This document shows, piece after piece, positions 8,990-16,760 of a DNA stretch of 64,000 nucleotides (its first letter is position 1; every line of letters begins with the position of its first letter). The position numbers and the translations under genes were made by a program. Below the pieces are notes generated by a model. That model was not told the origin of the DNA. It was given only the letters and a program-made list of their open reading frames with translations, and ran no database searches. The DNA is from Myxococcales bacterium (GTDB taxonomy: Bacteria; Myxococcota_A; Polyangia; Fen-1088): NCBI GenBank assembly GCA_022184915.1, contig JAGTJU010000001.1:1304057-1368056 (forward strand). The letters are read 5' to 3'.

Positions 8990-10312
8990 TCAGTCCCGGA
9001 CGGACGCAACCTCCGCGGCGGAGGTTGCGCGCTCCCCGCCCAATCTGCGGATACGCCCGTCGCGGAGGCCCAAGATCGTGAGCTGAAACCCGGCGAAATC
9101 GAAGCGGTCGCCCGGCAACGGGCGTTCCTCCAGGGTCGATTCCACGAAAGCCCCCACGGTGTCCACGCTCGGGTCCTCCGAGCGCAGGACCAAGCCCAAA
9201 TCGCGCGCCGCAACGTCCAACGTCACCCGGGCGTCCACCTCGAAGCTGCCATCGGCATGCACCACGATGGGAGGGATCTCTTCGTAGTCCTGTTCATCGC
9301 AGATCTCGCCCACGAACTCCTCGATGAGGTCCTCGAGCGTCACGATGCCGCTGAACCTGTGGTCCGGCCCCAGCACCACCGCGATGTGCACCCGGCGTCT
9401 CTGGAACTCGCGCCTCAGCCACTCGAGGCGGCTCTCCTCCGATATGAATATGGGCTCGCGGACGATCTCGGCCATGGTTTTGGGTCTTCGGCCGCTAGCG
9501 AGCGCGGCGAAGATGTCCTTCAAGTGCACGTAGCCGATCACGCGGTCGCCTTCGGGGACCACCAGCGGGTAGCGTGTGTACTGATGCGCCAGGGCGACCC
9601 GCAGGTTGTCGTCGAAGCTGCGTCGCGCCTCGAGCACCACCACGTCCCGCCGCAGGGTCATCACCTGACGGGCCACGCGATGCGTGTAGTCGAAGACACG
9701 ATCAATGAGCCGCCGCGCGCCCGGGTCCAGACGGGCGTGCTGGAGAACCAGCCGGAGCTCCTGGGGGCTGTGAAGCAACTCGGCCTCCGAAGTGTCGCGC
9801 AGCCCCAAGCCCCGCAAGACGAGGTTGGCGGCTTTGGTCAGCGTCCAAATGAGTGGGAAAGCGAGCCAGTAAAACGCCTGCAGGGCGGGCGCGGTCCAAA
9901 GAGCGACGGGCTCGGTCCGCTGCAGGGCTAGTGACTTGGGCGCGAGCTCGCCCACCACTGTATGGAAAAAGGTGATGCAGACGAAGGCGCCCGAGAGGGC
10001 CAGCGCGTGGCTCGCGCCTGCGGCCCAGCCTCCGAGCCCCTCGAGCAAGGGGCGGATCAAGCGGGCGAGCGCAGGCTCCCCCAGCCAGCCGATGCCCAGC
10101 GAGCACAGCGTGATGCCGAGTTGGTTTGCCGACAAGAACGCATCGAGTCGGTCGGCGATGCCCGCCAGGAGCCGCGCCCGCCGGTGGCCTTGGTGAACGA
10201 GTTCCTGGATGCGGGTCGGACGGATCTTCACGATCGCGAATTCCGAAGCGACGAAGAACGCGTTGGCGAAGAGCAGGACGACGGTAAGGACCAGCGCAAT
10301 GCTGGAGGTCAT
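8990..10312 (-). CDS. CNNM/CorC-type membrane protein (DUF21, CBS pair, CorC/HlyC domain)
   Basis: This 440-residue protein has the domain order of the HlyC/CorC (CNNM) family. An N-terminal DUF21 membrane domain with several hydrophobic segments spans about residues 1-190. A pair of CBS domains follows at about 205-330 (GYVHLKDIF and FSGIVTLEDLIEEFVGEI are characteristic). A C-terminal CorC_HlyC domain covers about 345-425. Family members are implicated in magnesium or cobalt efflux; the older name hemolysin is misleading. The gene follows the GNAT gene on the same strand with a gap of about 50 bases, so they may be co-transcribed. Confidence 0.9.
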   Translation of the reverse strand: MTSSIALVLTVVLLFANAFFVASEFAIVKIRPTRIQELVHQGHRRARLLAGIADRLDAFLSANQLGITLCSLGIGWLGEPALARLIRPLLEGLGGWAAGASHALALSGAFVCITFFHTVVGELAPKSLALQRTEPVALWTAPALQAFYWLAFPLIWTLTKAANLVLRGLGLRDTSEAELLHSPQELRLVLQHARLDPGARRLIDRVFDYTHRVARQVMTLRRDVVVLEARRSFDDNLRVALAHQYTRYPLVVPEGDRVIGYVHLKDIFAALASGRRPKTMAEIVREPIFISEESRLEWLRREFQRRRVHIAVVLGPDHRFSGIVTLEDLIEEFVGEICDEQDYEEIPPIVVHADGSFEVDARVTLDVAARDLGLVLRSEDPSVDTVGAFVESTLEERPLPGDRFDFAGFQLTILGLRDGRIRRLGGERATSAAEVASVRD

Positions 10313-10365
10313 GGCGGCGCGATTGTAGCAGCTGGGCAGACAGCGGCTTGCCCGCGCGGTTCGGG

Positions 10366-11349
10366 TCAGACGTAGTCGAGGCCGTAAAGGGGGATGTCGT
10401 CAGTCGCCACAGCGAGCCGCCAGGCGGCGGCGGAGATCCCCAGGTCGACGAGCCGCCCCGCAAGGCGAGGGGCCTGGGCGGCCGCACGGTGAGCTTCGGC
10501 ATCGTGAGCCGCGACGACCCACTCGACCAGCCCCCGCGTCCGGGCGCATTGCTCGAGTGCCTGGCGCGCCCACAGCGCGTTTCCTCCCCATTCGAGTGCC
10601 CGACGGCAGGGGCCTGTCGCCTCGCGAGTGCGTGGTTCTTTTTCGAGTGCGAAATAAGCGCCGGGCGAGGAGGCGCTGCTTTCGTCGAAAACGGCCCACA
10701 CTTCACCCGCCCCGAACCACAAGGTCTGGCTTTCGAGCAGGGCTTTCCAGTCGCCTTCACCTCTGGAGAACCGGGGCGTGCGCGAGGCGTGCAACGCCTG
10801 GACGAGGCCCCATTGCGAGGTGGTGATTGGACGCATTGTCAATGCGTGAGGGCCATTGGCGCTCCCCCCGTCAATGCGGTAGCCGGTGGCGCGCGGCAAT
10901 GGAAAAAAGCCTTGCCGTTGGTAGAGATTTCGGGTCCCCGAGATGACCCCGAACGCAGCACCTTGCTGTCTCGCGGCCTCCGTGGCCCGTGAGAGGACCT
11001 GCGTCGCCAGGCCTTGCCCTCGCCAGGCCTCGGCGGTGAAGACGGCCCCGAAAAGGGCCCCCAGATACACCCCTTTGCCCGTGTCGATTTCCACCAGGCG
11101 GTATCCCACGTGGGCCACGATGTCGGCTCCATCGTGGGCCACCCACAGATTCGTCACGTTCCCCGCGCCGAGAAGCAGAGGATAGGCACGGGCCATGGCG
11201 TCCTCGGGCAGGCCCGGGCGAAACAACGCGCTGGCGTGCCTGACGGCGTCCGACCACTCGTGGGGGTGAGCGGGGCGAATCGACCACCTGCGTCGCACGA
11301 ACTCAGTGTAACCGCGGGGAGGCAACCCAGGACAGTCCAGGCGAGACAT
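10366..11349 (-). CDS. GNAT-family N-acetyltransferase
   Basis: The N-terminal half of this 327-residue protein carries a GNAT fold with the acetyl-CoA-binding motif WRGQGLATQVL near residue 115, followed by the usual LYQRQGF segment. The C-terminal half (about 170-327) is not recognised in detail; the overall plan recalls Eis-type acetyltransferases. The substrate is unknown. The start is uncertain: ATG 11349 is used here, but a GTG about 16 codons later, before RRRWSIRP, is equally plausible because the conserved part begins there. The gene diverges from the glycosyltransferase gene at 11510. Confidence 0.75.
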   Translation of the reverse strand: MSRLDCPGLPPRGYTEFVRRRWSIRPAHPHEWSDAVRHASALFRPGLPEDAMARAYPLLLGAGNVTNLWVAHDGADIVAHVGYRLVEIDTGKGVYLGALFGAVFTAEAWRGQGLATQVLSRATEAARQQGAAFGVISGTRNLYQRQGFFPLPRATGYRIDGGSANGPHALTMRPITTSQWGLVQALHASRTPRFSRGEGDWKALLESQTLWFGAGEVWAVFDESSASSPGAYFALEKEPRTREATGPCRRALEWGGNALWARQALEQCARTRGLVEWVVAAHDAEAHRAAAQAPRLAGRLVDLGISAAAWRLAVATDDIPLYGLDYV

Positions 11350-11509
11350 TGGGCGCTTAGCCGGGAAGCCCTCGGCGGTTATACTGCGCGCTTCAGCGCG
11401 GGCGAGCCTGGAGAAGGCCAGAACCAAGGGGGCCATGGGGCGTTGGGTCGGCGGTGGGTCTTCTCTTGCCCGTCCGCGCGCCCCCTTGCGATCCCTCGGA
11501 GACTCTCGA

Positions 11510-13783
11510 ATGCGCCGAACACTTTTTATCTTGGCATGGCTTGCCTCGGCCCCCACGGCTTGGGCGGAGGACTGTCCCCCGGGCAACCTCTTGGCGGGCA
11601 AGCGTCCCATCGCCTGGCAGGACATTCAGGGCGACCTGGTTTTGGTGACCGACGGCGAGGTCACGCAGGAGGGCGCGGTCTGGAACGCACGTCAGGCGGT
11701 GGTGCTGGATTCGGCCGTGGCGGGGCTGACCTACGATCTCGGTACGGTGATGCCGATCGCCGCGGTTTACATCCAAGCCGATGCCAACGACCATTATCCG
11801 ATCCTGGGCTCGGAGGATGGCGCGACCTGGGTAAATTTGGGTCAGGTCGAGATCGCTGAGGGGGTGCACGGTCTGCGCAGCCGCCCTCTGAGCCTCGGGG
11901 GCGCGCGCGTACGCTACCTGCGCACCGCAGAGGCAACCGGAGACAATTTCTACTCCATCAGTGAGCTGCAGGCCTTCTGCAAGCTGCCCGAACCTTTCCC
12001 TCCCCCGCTCAAGCAGGTCAGGGCCGAGTCGCAAAAGAGCGTCGAGCCTTGGTGGAACGACACCAGCAGCAGACGGTGGGAGATGATCTGGGCCTGCCTC
12101 GTGCTGGCGCTGCTCTGGTGGGGCCGCATCCTGCGCTTGGAAGGCCGACCGCAGACGCTCAAGAAACTGCGCGATGGCCTCCTGCTGCTCTCGTTGGTGA
12201 TTTCATCCGCCACCTACGTCAACTTCTTCGCCTTCCACTTCGGTAACTTCATTCACGGCTGGGACACCTTCCACTACTACGTGGGCTCGAAGTACTTCAA
12301 GGAGCTTGGCTATACCCGCCTCTACGAGTGTATTGCGGTAGCCGATGCAGAGGATCCGGCCTGGAGGCGTCGTGTCGAGCTTCGCAAGATCACCAACCTG
12401 CGGACCAATGCGCTCGAGACGACGAAAGAGATTCTCGAACACCCCGAGCGATGCAAGGATCACTTCACCCCCGCCCGTTGGGACTCGTTCAAACACGACA
12501 TCGGGTACTTCCGCGGCCGGGAATCGGCGAAACGCTGGGACGATACGTCCACCGACCACGGCTACAACGCCACCCCCGTGTGGAACCTCGCAGGCTCGTT
12601 GTTGGCGAATACGGCCCCGGCGAGTCACACCCAGATCTTCCTCCTGAACTTGGTGGACCCCCTCTACTATGCGGGGCTCATCCTTCTGAGTCTGTGGGCC
12701 TTTGGTTGGCGCACCACAGCCGTGGCCATGGCTGTGTTCGCGACGAATTTCCCCAGTCGGTTCTACTGGACCGGGGGAGCGTTCTTGCGGTGGGACTGGC
12801 TGTTTTTCACCGCGGCCACCGTGTGCTTTCTCAAGAAGGGCAAGCCGCTCGCGGCAGGTCTGGCCTTGGGATACGCGGCCTTGCTGCGCGTGTTCCCGGG
12901 GTTCTTGGTGGTCGGTCCCGTGCTGGGCTGGGCAATGCATCTTTACAAGAGCCGCCGCCTGTTCCCGCTGACCGAGCTGTCTCGCTTCTACCTGCGGTTC
13001 TTCGTGGGTGGACTGTTGGCGGTGGCCATCTTGATCCCCGCTAGCTTCATCACCAGCCACGGGATCGAGTCGTACAAGGAGTTCGTCCAAAACTCGATCA
13101 AGCACAAGGAGACGCCCCTCACGAACTACATGGGGCTCCGTACGGTGGTGGCCTACCGTCCCGACGAGGTGGGTAGGCTGATGAAGGACAACCGCCTGAC
13201 CGATCCCTGGGCACCCTGGAAGAAAGCCCGCATCGACGGCTACCACAACGCGAAGCCCCTCTACGTCGCCTTGGCGTTGGGATTCCTCGTTCTGATTGGG
13301 CTTGCCGCAGGGAGATCAGATCCATGGATGGCCGCAGCCTTTGGCATCACCTTCATTCCGATTGGCGTGGAGCTGACTTGCTACTACTACGCCTTCATCA
13401 TCGGGGTGGCGTACCTGCACGAGAAGAACGAGGACGTCGGTATCGTACTGCTGACGCTCACCGCAGCCACTGAGTTCATCTCGTTGGCCCCTCTTCGCGG
13501 AATGCCGACCTGGATCGACGAGCAGTACACGTGGATCTCACTGGTCACGGTGGTGGCGTTCGGCGTGATCTTGTGGTGGTTCGCGCGTCCGCCCCGCCCG
13601 ACGGTCGGGCCGGCTCTTCGAGAGAAACGTGCACCTTCGCCCGAGCCGCCTCCGACCGCCCCGCCCAAGGACGAACCGCAGCCTCCTTCGCCCCGTGGTC
13701 CCGTCACGGGGGTCCCGGGGCCCCGCTCGGCGAGAGGGCGCGCCTCCTCCTCCAGTCGGCGCAAACGGGTGCGGCGCGGCTGA
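11510..13783 (+). CDS. Polytopic membrane glycosyltransferase-like protein with N-terminal discoidin-like domain
   Basis: This 757-residue protein starts with a signal peptide (cleavage near AWAED). It is followed by an exported beta-rich domain of about 150 residues resembling F5/8 type C (discoidin) folds, with YDLGTVMPIAAVYIQ and VRYLRTAEATGDNFYSISELQ. From about residue 190 onwards there are roughly ten hydrophobic segments with a GWDTFHYY motif in the first exposed loop, as in GT-C-type glycosyltransferases using lipid-linked sugars. The C-terminal 60 residues are a Pro/Arg-rich cytoplasmic tail. The ATG at 11510 is preferred because it gives the signal peptide. Sugar donor and acceptor are unknown; the GT-C assignment is an inference from topology. 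Confidence 0.72.
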   Translation: MRRTLFILAWLASAPTAWAEDCPPGNLLAGKRPIAWQDIQGDLVLVTDGEVTQEGAVWNARQAVVLDSAVAGLTYDLGTVMPIAAVYIQADANDHYPILGSEDGATWVNLGQVEIAEGVHGLRSRPLSLGGARVRYLRTAEATGDNFYSISELQAFCKLPEPFPPPLKQVRAESQKSVEPWWNDTSSRRWEMIWACLVLALLWWGRILRLEGRPQTLKKLRDGLLLLSLVISSATYVNFFAFHFGNFIHGWDTFHYYVGSKYFKELGYTRLYECIAVADAEDPAWRRRVELRKITNLRTNALETTKEILEHPERCKDHFTPARWDSFKHDIGYFRGRESAKRWDDTSTDHGYNATPVWNLAGSLLANTAPASHTQIFLLNLVDPLYYAGLILLSLWAFGWRTTAVAMAVFATNFPSRFYWTGGAFLRWDWLFFTAATVCFLKKGKPLAAGLALGYAALLRVFPGFLVVGPVLGWAMHLYKSRRLFPLTELSRFYLRFFVGGLLAVAILIPASFITSHGIESYKEFVQNSIKHKETPLTNYMGLRTVVAYRPDEVGRLMKDNRLTDPWAPWKKARIDGYHNAKPLYVALALGFLVLIGLAAGRSDPWMAAAFGITFIPIGVELTCYYYAFIIGVAYLHEKNEDVGIVLLTLTAATEFISLAPLRGMPTWIDEQYTWISLVTVVAFGVILWWFARPPRPTVGPALREKRAPSPEPPPTAPPKDEPQPPSPRGPVTGVPGPRSARGRASSSSRRKRVRRG

Positions 13784-13830
13784 GGCCGAAAGCGCCCACA
13801 AGACGCGTTCATCGTCCCTTCGAACGCACC

Positions 13831-13886
13831 ACGAGCCCGGCTCCGGGACCGAAAGTGACTTCGGGCCGTCCCGGAACCGGGCTCGT
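13831..13886. terminator. Long stem-loop after the membrane glycosyltransferase gene
   Basis: ACGAGCCCGG (13831-13840) and CCGGGAC (13843-13849) pair with GTCCCGG (13868-13874) and CCGGGCTCGT (13877-13886). This gives 17 base pairs interrupted only by a 2x2 internal loop. The apical part (CGAA at 13850-13853 with TTCG at 13860-13863) can extend the stem. It begins 47 bases after the stop at 13783. There is no T tract, so it may be an RNA-stabilising or REP-like element rather than a classical terminator. Confidence 0.6.
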
Positions 13887-14231
13887 GACGCCGGCCTCCC
13901 AATCTATCGTCGGGTGCCCGCGGTTGCTTTGCTACGGCAACAAGGGTTCAAGTCATCGAGACGCTCGCCCGACGGGATATCCCGCGGCGGGTGCTTCGAT
14001 CCATCCCAGACGGCAGGCGACAGGCGTCGCGCCGACCGTTTGGGAAGGAACCTCGCCTTCAGGGGCTCGTGCAAGCCGCTTGCTCGCGGCTCTTCGTGAC
14101 TTTCAGTCCCTCTCGACCAACTTCGCTTCACTGAGCGGCGTCGGCGGTTGGCCCGAGCGGCCTTATCCACCCGAGCCCAGTCCCCCGAACGAGACCCGCG
14201 CGGCCTAACGGTCACACGGCACCACCTGAAC

Positions 14232-14267
14232 GCTGGCAGCCCGTCATGAGGTCATGGGGCTGCCAGC
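14232..14267. terminator. 11-bp perfect stem-loop downstream of the lysine-rich protein gene
   Basis: GCTGGCAGCCC (14232-14242) and GGGCTGCCAGC (14257-14267) form a perfect stem with a 14-base loop. It lies about 30 bases beyond the stop of the minus-strand gene at 14299, a natural place for a transcription end, although no strong T run follows. Confidence 0.6.
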
Positions 14268-14298
14268 ATCGGCCTTGCGGCCTCGTCCTTTGGACTTG

Positions 14299-14490
14299 TT
14301 AGATGGCCTTTTTGGCTCTTTTGGCTTTTTTTGCCCTCTTGGCGCCCTTCTTGGATGCCTTCTTGGCGCCCTTCTTGGATGCCTTCTTGGCGCCCTTCTT
14401 GGATGCCTTCTTGGCGCCCTTCTTGGATGCCTTCTTGGCGCCCTTCTTGGATGCCTTCTTTGCGGGCTTCTTTGCGCTCTTTCGTGCCAC
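14299..14490 (-). CDS. Lysine/alanine-rich histone-H1-like repeat protein
   Basis: This 63-residue, extremely basic protein is built almost entirely from the octapeptide KKASKKGA, repeated about five times, with a slightly different start (MARKSAKKPA) and end. Such Lys/Ala-rich tails resemble eukaryotic linker histone H1 and the histone-like proteins of several bacteria, which bind DNA without sequence specificity and compact the nucleoid. There is no folded domain, so this is a tail-only protein. Its 24-bp DNA repeats keep several frames open on both strands, but only the minus frame gives the meaningful Lys/Ala composition. DNA binding is inferred from composition. Confidence 0.78.
   Translation of the reverse strand: MARKSAKKPAKKASKKGAKKASKKGAKKASKKGAKKASKKGAKKASKKGAKRAKKAKRAKKAI
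14348..14460. repeat. 24-bp tandem repeat, about 4.7 copies
   Basis: The unit TTCTTGGATGCCTTCTTGGC plus GCCC begins at 14348, 14372, 14396, 14420 and 14444 (last copy partial). The copies are identical at the base level. The repeat encodes the KKASKKGA octapeptide on the minus strand and could expand or contract in whole octapeptides without breaking the frame. Confidence 0.92.
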
Positions 14491-14978
14491 AGCTACCTTC
14501 TTTCGTTTATGTCCACCAATGACTCGTTAGAAAAACGAGGGAGAGTTGCATAGAGGAACCGACTTGGAGACGCCCGATCCGCGGGTCCCACCTTTAGGGA
14601 ACCTGCTCTTCGATCCAGGGCGCGGGCCCCGCTGATTCTTCGGGGTACCGGCAAAAAGCCGCTCTTCGATCAAGTCGTTCTGCTTTGTCGGAGTCTGATC
14701 TGCGCTTGAAGTTCACACACTTCGCAACGCCAGACGAACTGTAACTATGCTTTTGAATCGTAGTCCTTTGAACGAGCGTGTCAATACTATTTAAGTTGAT
14801 TTTTCTACAAAGCATGAACTTTTCCCTTGGTTCATTGCTTCGGCTGGCCTTGATTGCTTGCTCATTGGGCGCTTTTCATTGGGCGCCGATCATTGACCGA
14901 TCGAACGACTGAGCGAAGCGACTCGCGCGTGGTCCTCCCGGTTGGTTGCGTGTGCGCCGCCGAGTGGCCTCGAGGCTG
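14491..14978. other. 488-bp intergenic region with an AT-rich stretch
   Basis: This gap lies upstream of the lysine-rich protein gene and downstream of the methyltransferase gene. From about 14690 to 14880 it is clearly richer in A and T than the rest of the window. It contains three 14-bp repeats (listed separately). A 73-codon minus-strand frame at 14594-14815 has no recognisable feature and is not called. The region probably holds the promoter of the gene at 14490. Confidence 0.6.
14862..14903. repeat. Three contiguous 14-bp repeats (TCATTG phase)
   Basis: TCATTGGGCGC occurs at 14862 and 14876 exactly 14 bases apart. A third, degenerate copy starting TCATTG lies at 14890. The regular phase in an AT-rich non-coding stretch suggests a protein-binding array. 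Confidence 0.7.
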
Positions 14979-15872
14979 TCATCGCTTCGGGCAGACAACG
15001 AAGATGTGTTCGTCGAAGGTGGCTGCGGGATCCTCAAGCTCTTCACGCGAGAGCGCCGCCTCGTGATCGAAGTCTCCGTAGCGAGCCAGTACGCGGAAGC
15101 CCGCTTGGTCGAGGAGAGCCTCGAGCTCACCGGGCCAGAACTGCCGGTGACACAGCTTCACCACTTCCTCCGCAAGCTGAGGCTGACCCGCGGGTGACTC
15201 GATCCGATGGTGAAGGTCGATGTGAAGGGCCTTGCGTATCGGGTCGTAGGAGAAGGCTGTTCCCTGTCGCACCCTCGCTTCGGTCCGTGGATGGCGGAAG
15301 GTGCGCGTGTCCCAGAGCAGCTCCCTTTGTCCAAGCCAGGCTGGGTGAGGTGGCAAAACGTCGAAGGCGAACCAACCGTCGTCTCTCAGACTCTCGTGGA
15401 CCCTGGCGAAGCAACAAAGCAAGTCCTCGTCAGACACGAGGTGCTGAATCGAATGGAACGCCGAGACCGCGAAGGACACCTTGGTGCCGAGCTGAAAAGA
15501 TCGCAAATCAGCCCTGAAAAGCAGGGCGTTTTGGCGTCGGGAGCGTGACAGGCGAGCGATGCGACGCTGTGCTTTGTTCAGCATGGCGGGCGCCCGATCA
15601 AACGCCAGCACCCGATGTCCGGCGCGGAGCAAGGGCACCGTGAGGCGCCCGGTGCCGCAAGCCAGCTCGAGGACCGCGCTGGGGGCTCCGAACCCCAGTC
15701 GTTCGTCGGCCAGCGTTCGGTAGAACGAGACATCGCGACGCCGGCGCTCGTAGAGCCGATCGTAGAGGTCCGGGTCTGCGTAGTGCGCCTTGGCGCCTTC
15801 CTCTTCGTCTTCGCGGCTCGAACGATCGCCCGGGTGGTGAGGTTCGGTCCCCGGTGGCTTGTCGTGAGGCAT
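14979..15872 (-). CDS. Class I SAM-dependent methyltransferase, substrate unknown
   Basis: This 297-residue protein has the class I methyltransferase signature [16 protein letters not shown] (motif I) at about residues 67-82, an acidic residue after the second strand (LAFDRAP), and a post-motif block FHSIQHL. A hydrophilic 30-residue N-terminus precedes the fold and could mean that the true start is further in. No domain reveals the substrate; a small molecule is most likely from similarity to UbiE/Methyltransf_25-type enzymes. The gene diverges from queC at 15941, so the 68 bases between them should hold both promoters. Confidence 0.8.
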   Translation of the reverse strand: MPHDKPPGTEPHHPGDRSSREDEEEGAKAHYADPDLYDRLYERRRRDVSFYRTLADERLGFGAPSAVLELACGTGRLTVPLLRAGHRVLAFDRAPAMLNKAQRRIARLSRSRRQNALLFRADLRSFQLGTKVSFAVSAFHSIQHLVSDEDLLCCFARVHESLRDDGWFAFDVLPPHPAWLGQRELLWDTRTFRHPRTEARVRQGTAFSYDPIRKALHIDLHHRIESPAGQPQLAEEVVKLCHRQFWPGELEALLDQAGFRVLARYGDFDHEAALSREELEDPAATFDEHIFVVCPKR

Positions 15873-15940
15873 CGCAAGGCACGCTATCAGGATCGCGCCA
15901 AGGGCGGCAGGGGCCTTGCTGTTCTTGTAGGCTCAAGTCG

Positions 15941-16636
15941 ATGGCCCAATCCGCGATTGTACTTCTATCGGGTGGACTCGACTCTGCGACCGCGCTGGCT
16001 CTGGCGCGATCGGAGGGGAAGGTGTGCCACGCGCTTGCGTTCCGCTATGGTCAGCGACATCGCTTCGAGCTCGAGGCGGCGAAGCAGGTGGCGCATGTGG
16101 CGGGCGCAGCCAGCTTTCGCACCATAGACATCGATTTGGCGGGTATCGGCGGCTCCGCTTTGACGGATGCCATTGACGTCCCCAAACACCGATCACCTGC
16201 TGAAATGGGCGCAGGCATTCCGGTGACCTACGTTCCCGCGCGGAACACCATTTTCGTGTCCTATGCGATTGCCGTGGCGGAGGTGCTGGGCGCGCAGGAG
16301 ATTGTCATTGGGGTGAATGCGCTCGACTACTCCGGGTACCCGGACTGCCGCCCCGAGTGGGTCTCTGCGATGCAAGAGGTGGCCAGGCTCGGCACGAAAG
16401 CGGGCGTGGAGGGCTCTCCTGTCGTGCTGCGTGCGCCTCTGATTGGCCTCAGCAAGGCCGAGATCATTCAGGTAGGCACCCGTTTGGGCGTGGACTACGG
16501 AATGACTCACTCCTGCTACGATCCCGCCGCGGACGGAGGGGCGTGCGGTCTTTGTGACGCCTGCCTGCTGCGCAAAGCTGGTTTCGCGACCGCGGGGGTA
16601 TCGGACCCGACCCGGTACGCGCCCGCGTGCGGCTAA
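15941..16636 (+). CDS. queC: 7-cyano-7-deazaguanine synthase QueC
   Basis: QueC converts 7-carboxy-7-deazaguanine to preQ0 with ATP and ammonia, a step of queuosine synthesis for tRNA. The 231-residue protein has the PP-loop [12 protein letters not shown] near residues 8-19. Its zinc site is formed by cysteines 192, 202, 205 and 208 (C-x9-C-x2-C-x2-C), exactly as in the family. The segment [16 protein letters not shown] is also typical. ATG 15941 is chosen because the fold begins directly after it. No queD, queE or queF lies in the window. Confidence 0.95.
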   Translation: MAQSAIVLLSGGLDSATALALARSEGKVCHALAFRYGQRHRFELEAAKQVAHVAGAASFRTIDIDLAGIGGSALTDAIDVPKHRSPAEMGAGIPVTYVPARNTIFVSYAIAVAEVLGAQEIVIGVNALDYSGYPDCRPEWVSAMQEVARLGTKAGVEGSPVVLRAPLIGLSKAEIIQVGTRLGVDYGMTHSCYDPAADGGACGLCDACLLRKAGFATAGVSDPTRYAPACG

Positions 16637-16760
16637 GCGCGCTTCGGCTGCGATTGAGGTTCGCGGGGCATTGAGGAGGGTAATCGAGTTCCAATGCGCC
16701 GTAGGCTTCGCAGCGGCGTTTGGCCGACAATGAAGCCCGCCCGGGGGGATTGCCTGACTC

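Larger units (their letters stand above)
13784..14298. other. 515-bp region without a convincing gene
   Basis: Open frames here (for example 13904-14215 on the minus strand) are arginine-rich, have no recognisable motif and look like by-products of high GC. The region instead holds two strong inverted repeats, listed separately. No tRNA or known structured RNA could be folded from it by eye. Confidence 0.6.

Noticed and set aside
12203-13246. 347-codon antisense frame opposite the membrane glycosyltransferase
   Set aside because: The composition is His/Gln/Arg/Gly-rich without motifs, while the sense frame shows a signal peptide and membrane segments.
13904-14215. 103-codon minus-strand frame in the gene-free gap
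   Set aside because: It is Arg/Ser-rich, has no ribosome site or motif, and overlaps structured DNA.
14254-14553. Open plus-strand frames through the 24-bp repeat (for example repeated LLGCLLGA)
   Set aside because: A 24-bp repeat without stops keeps several frames open on both strands. Only the minus frame has a protein-like start and a known Lys/Ala composition.
14594-14815. 73-codon frame in the AT-rich gap
   Set aside because: No similarity, no clear ribosome site and no domain; it may be chance.
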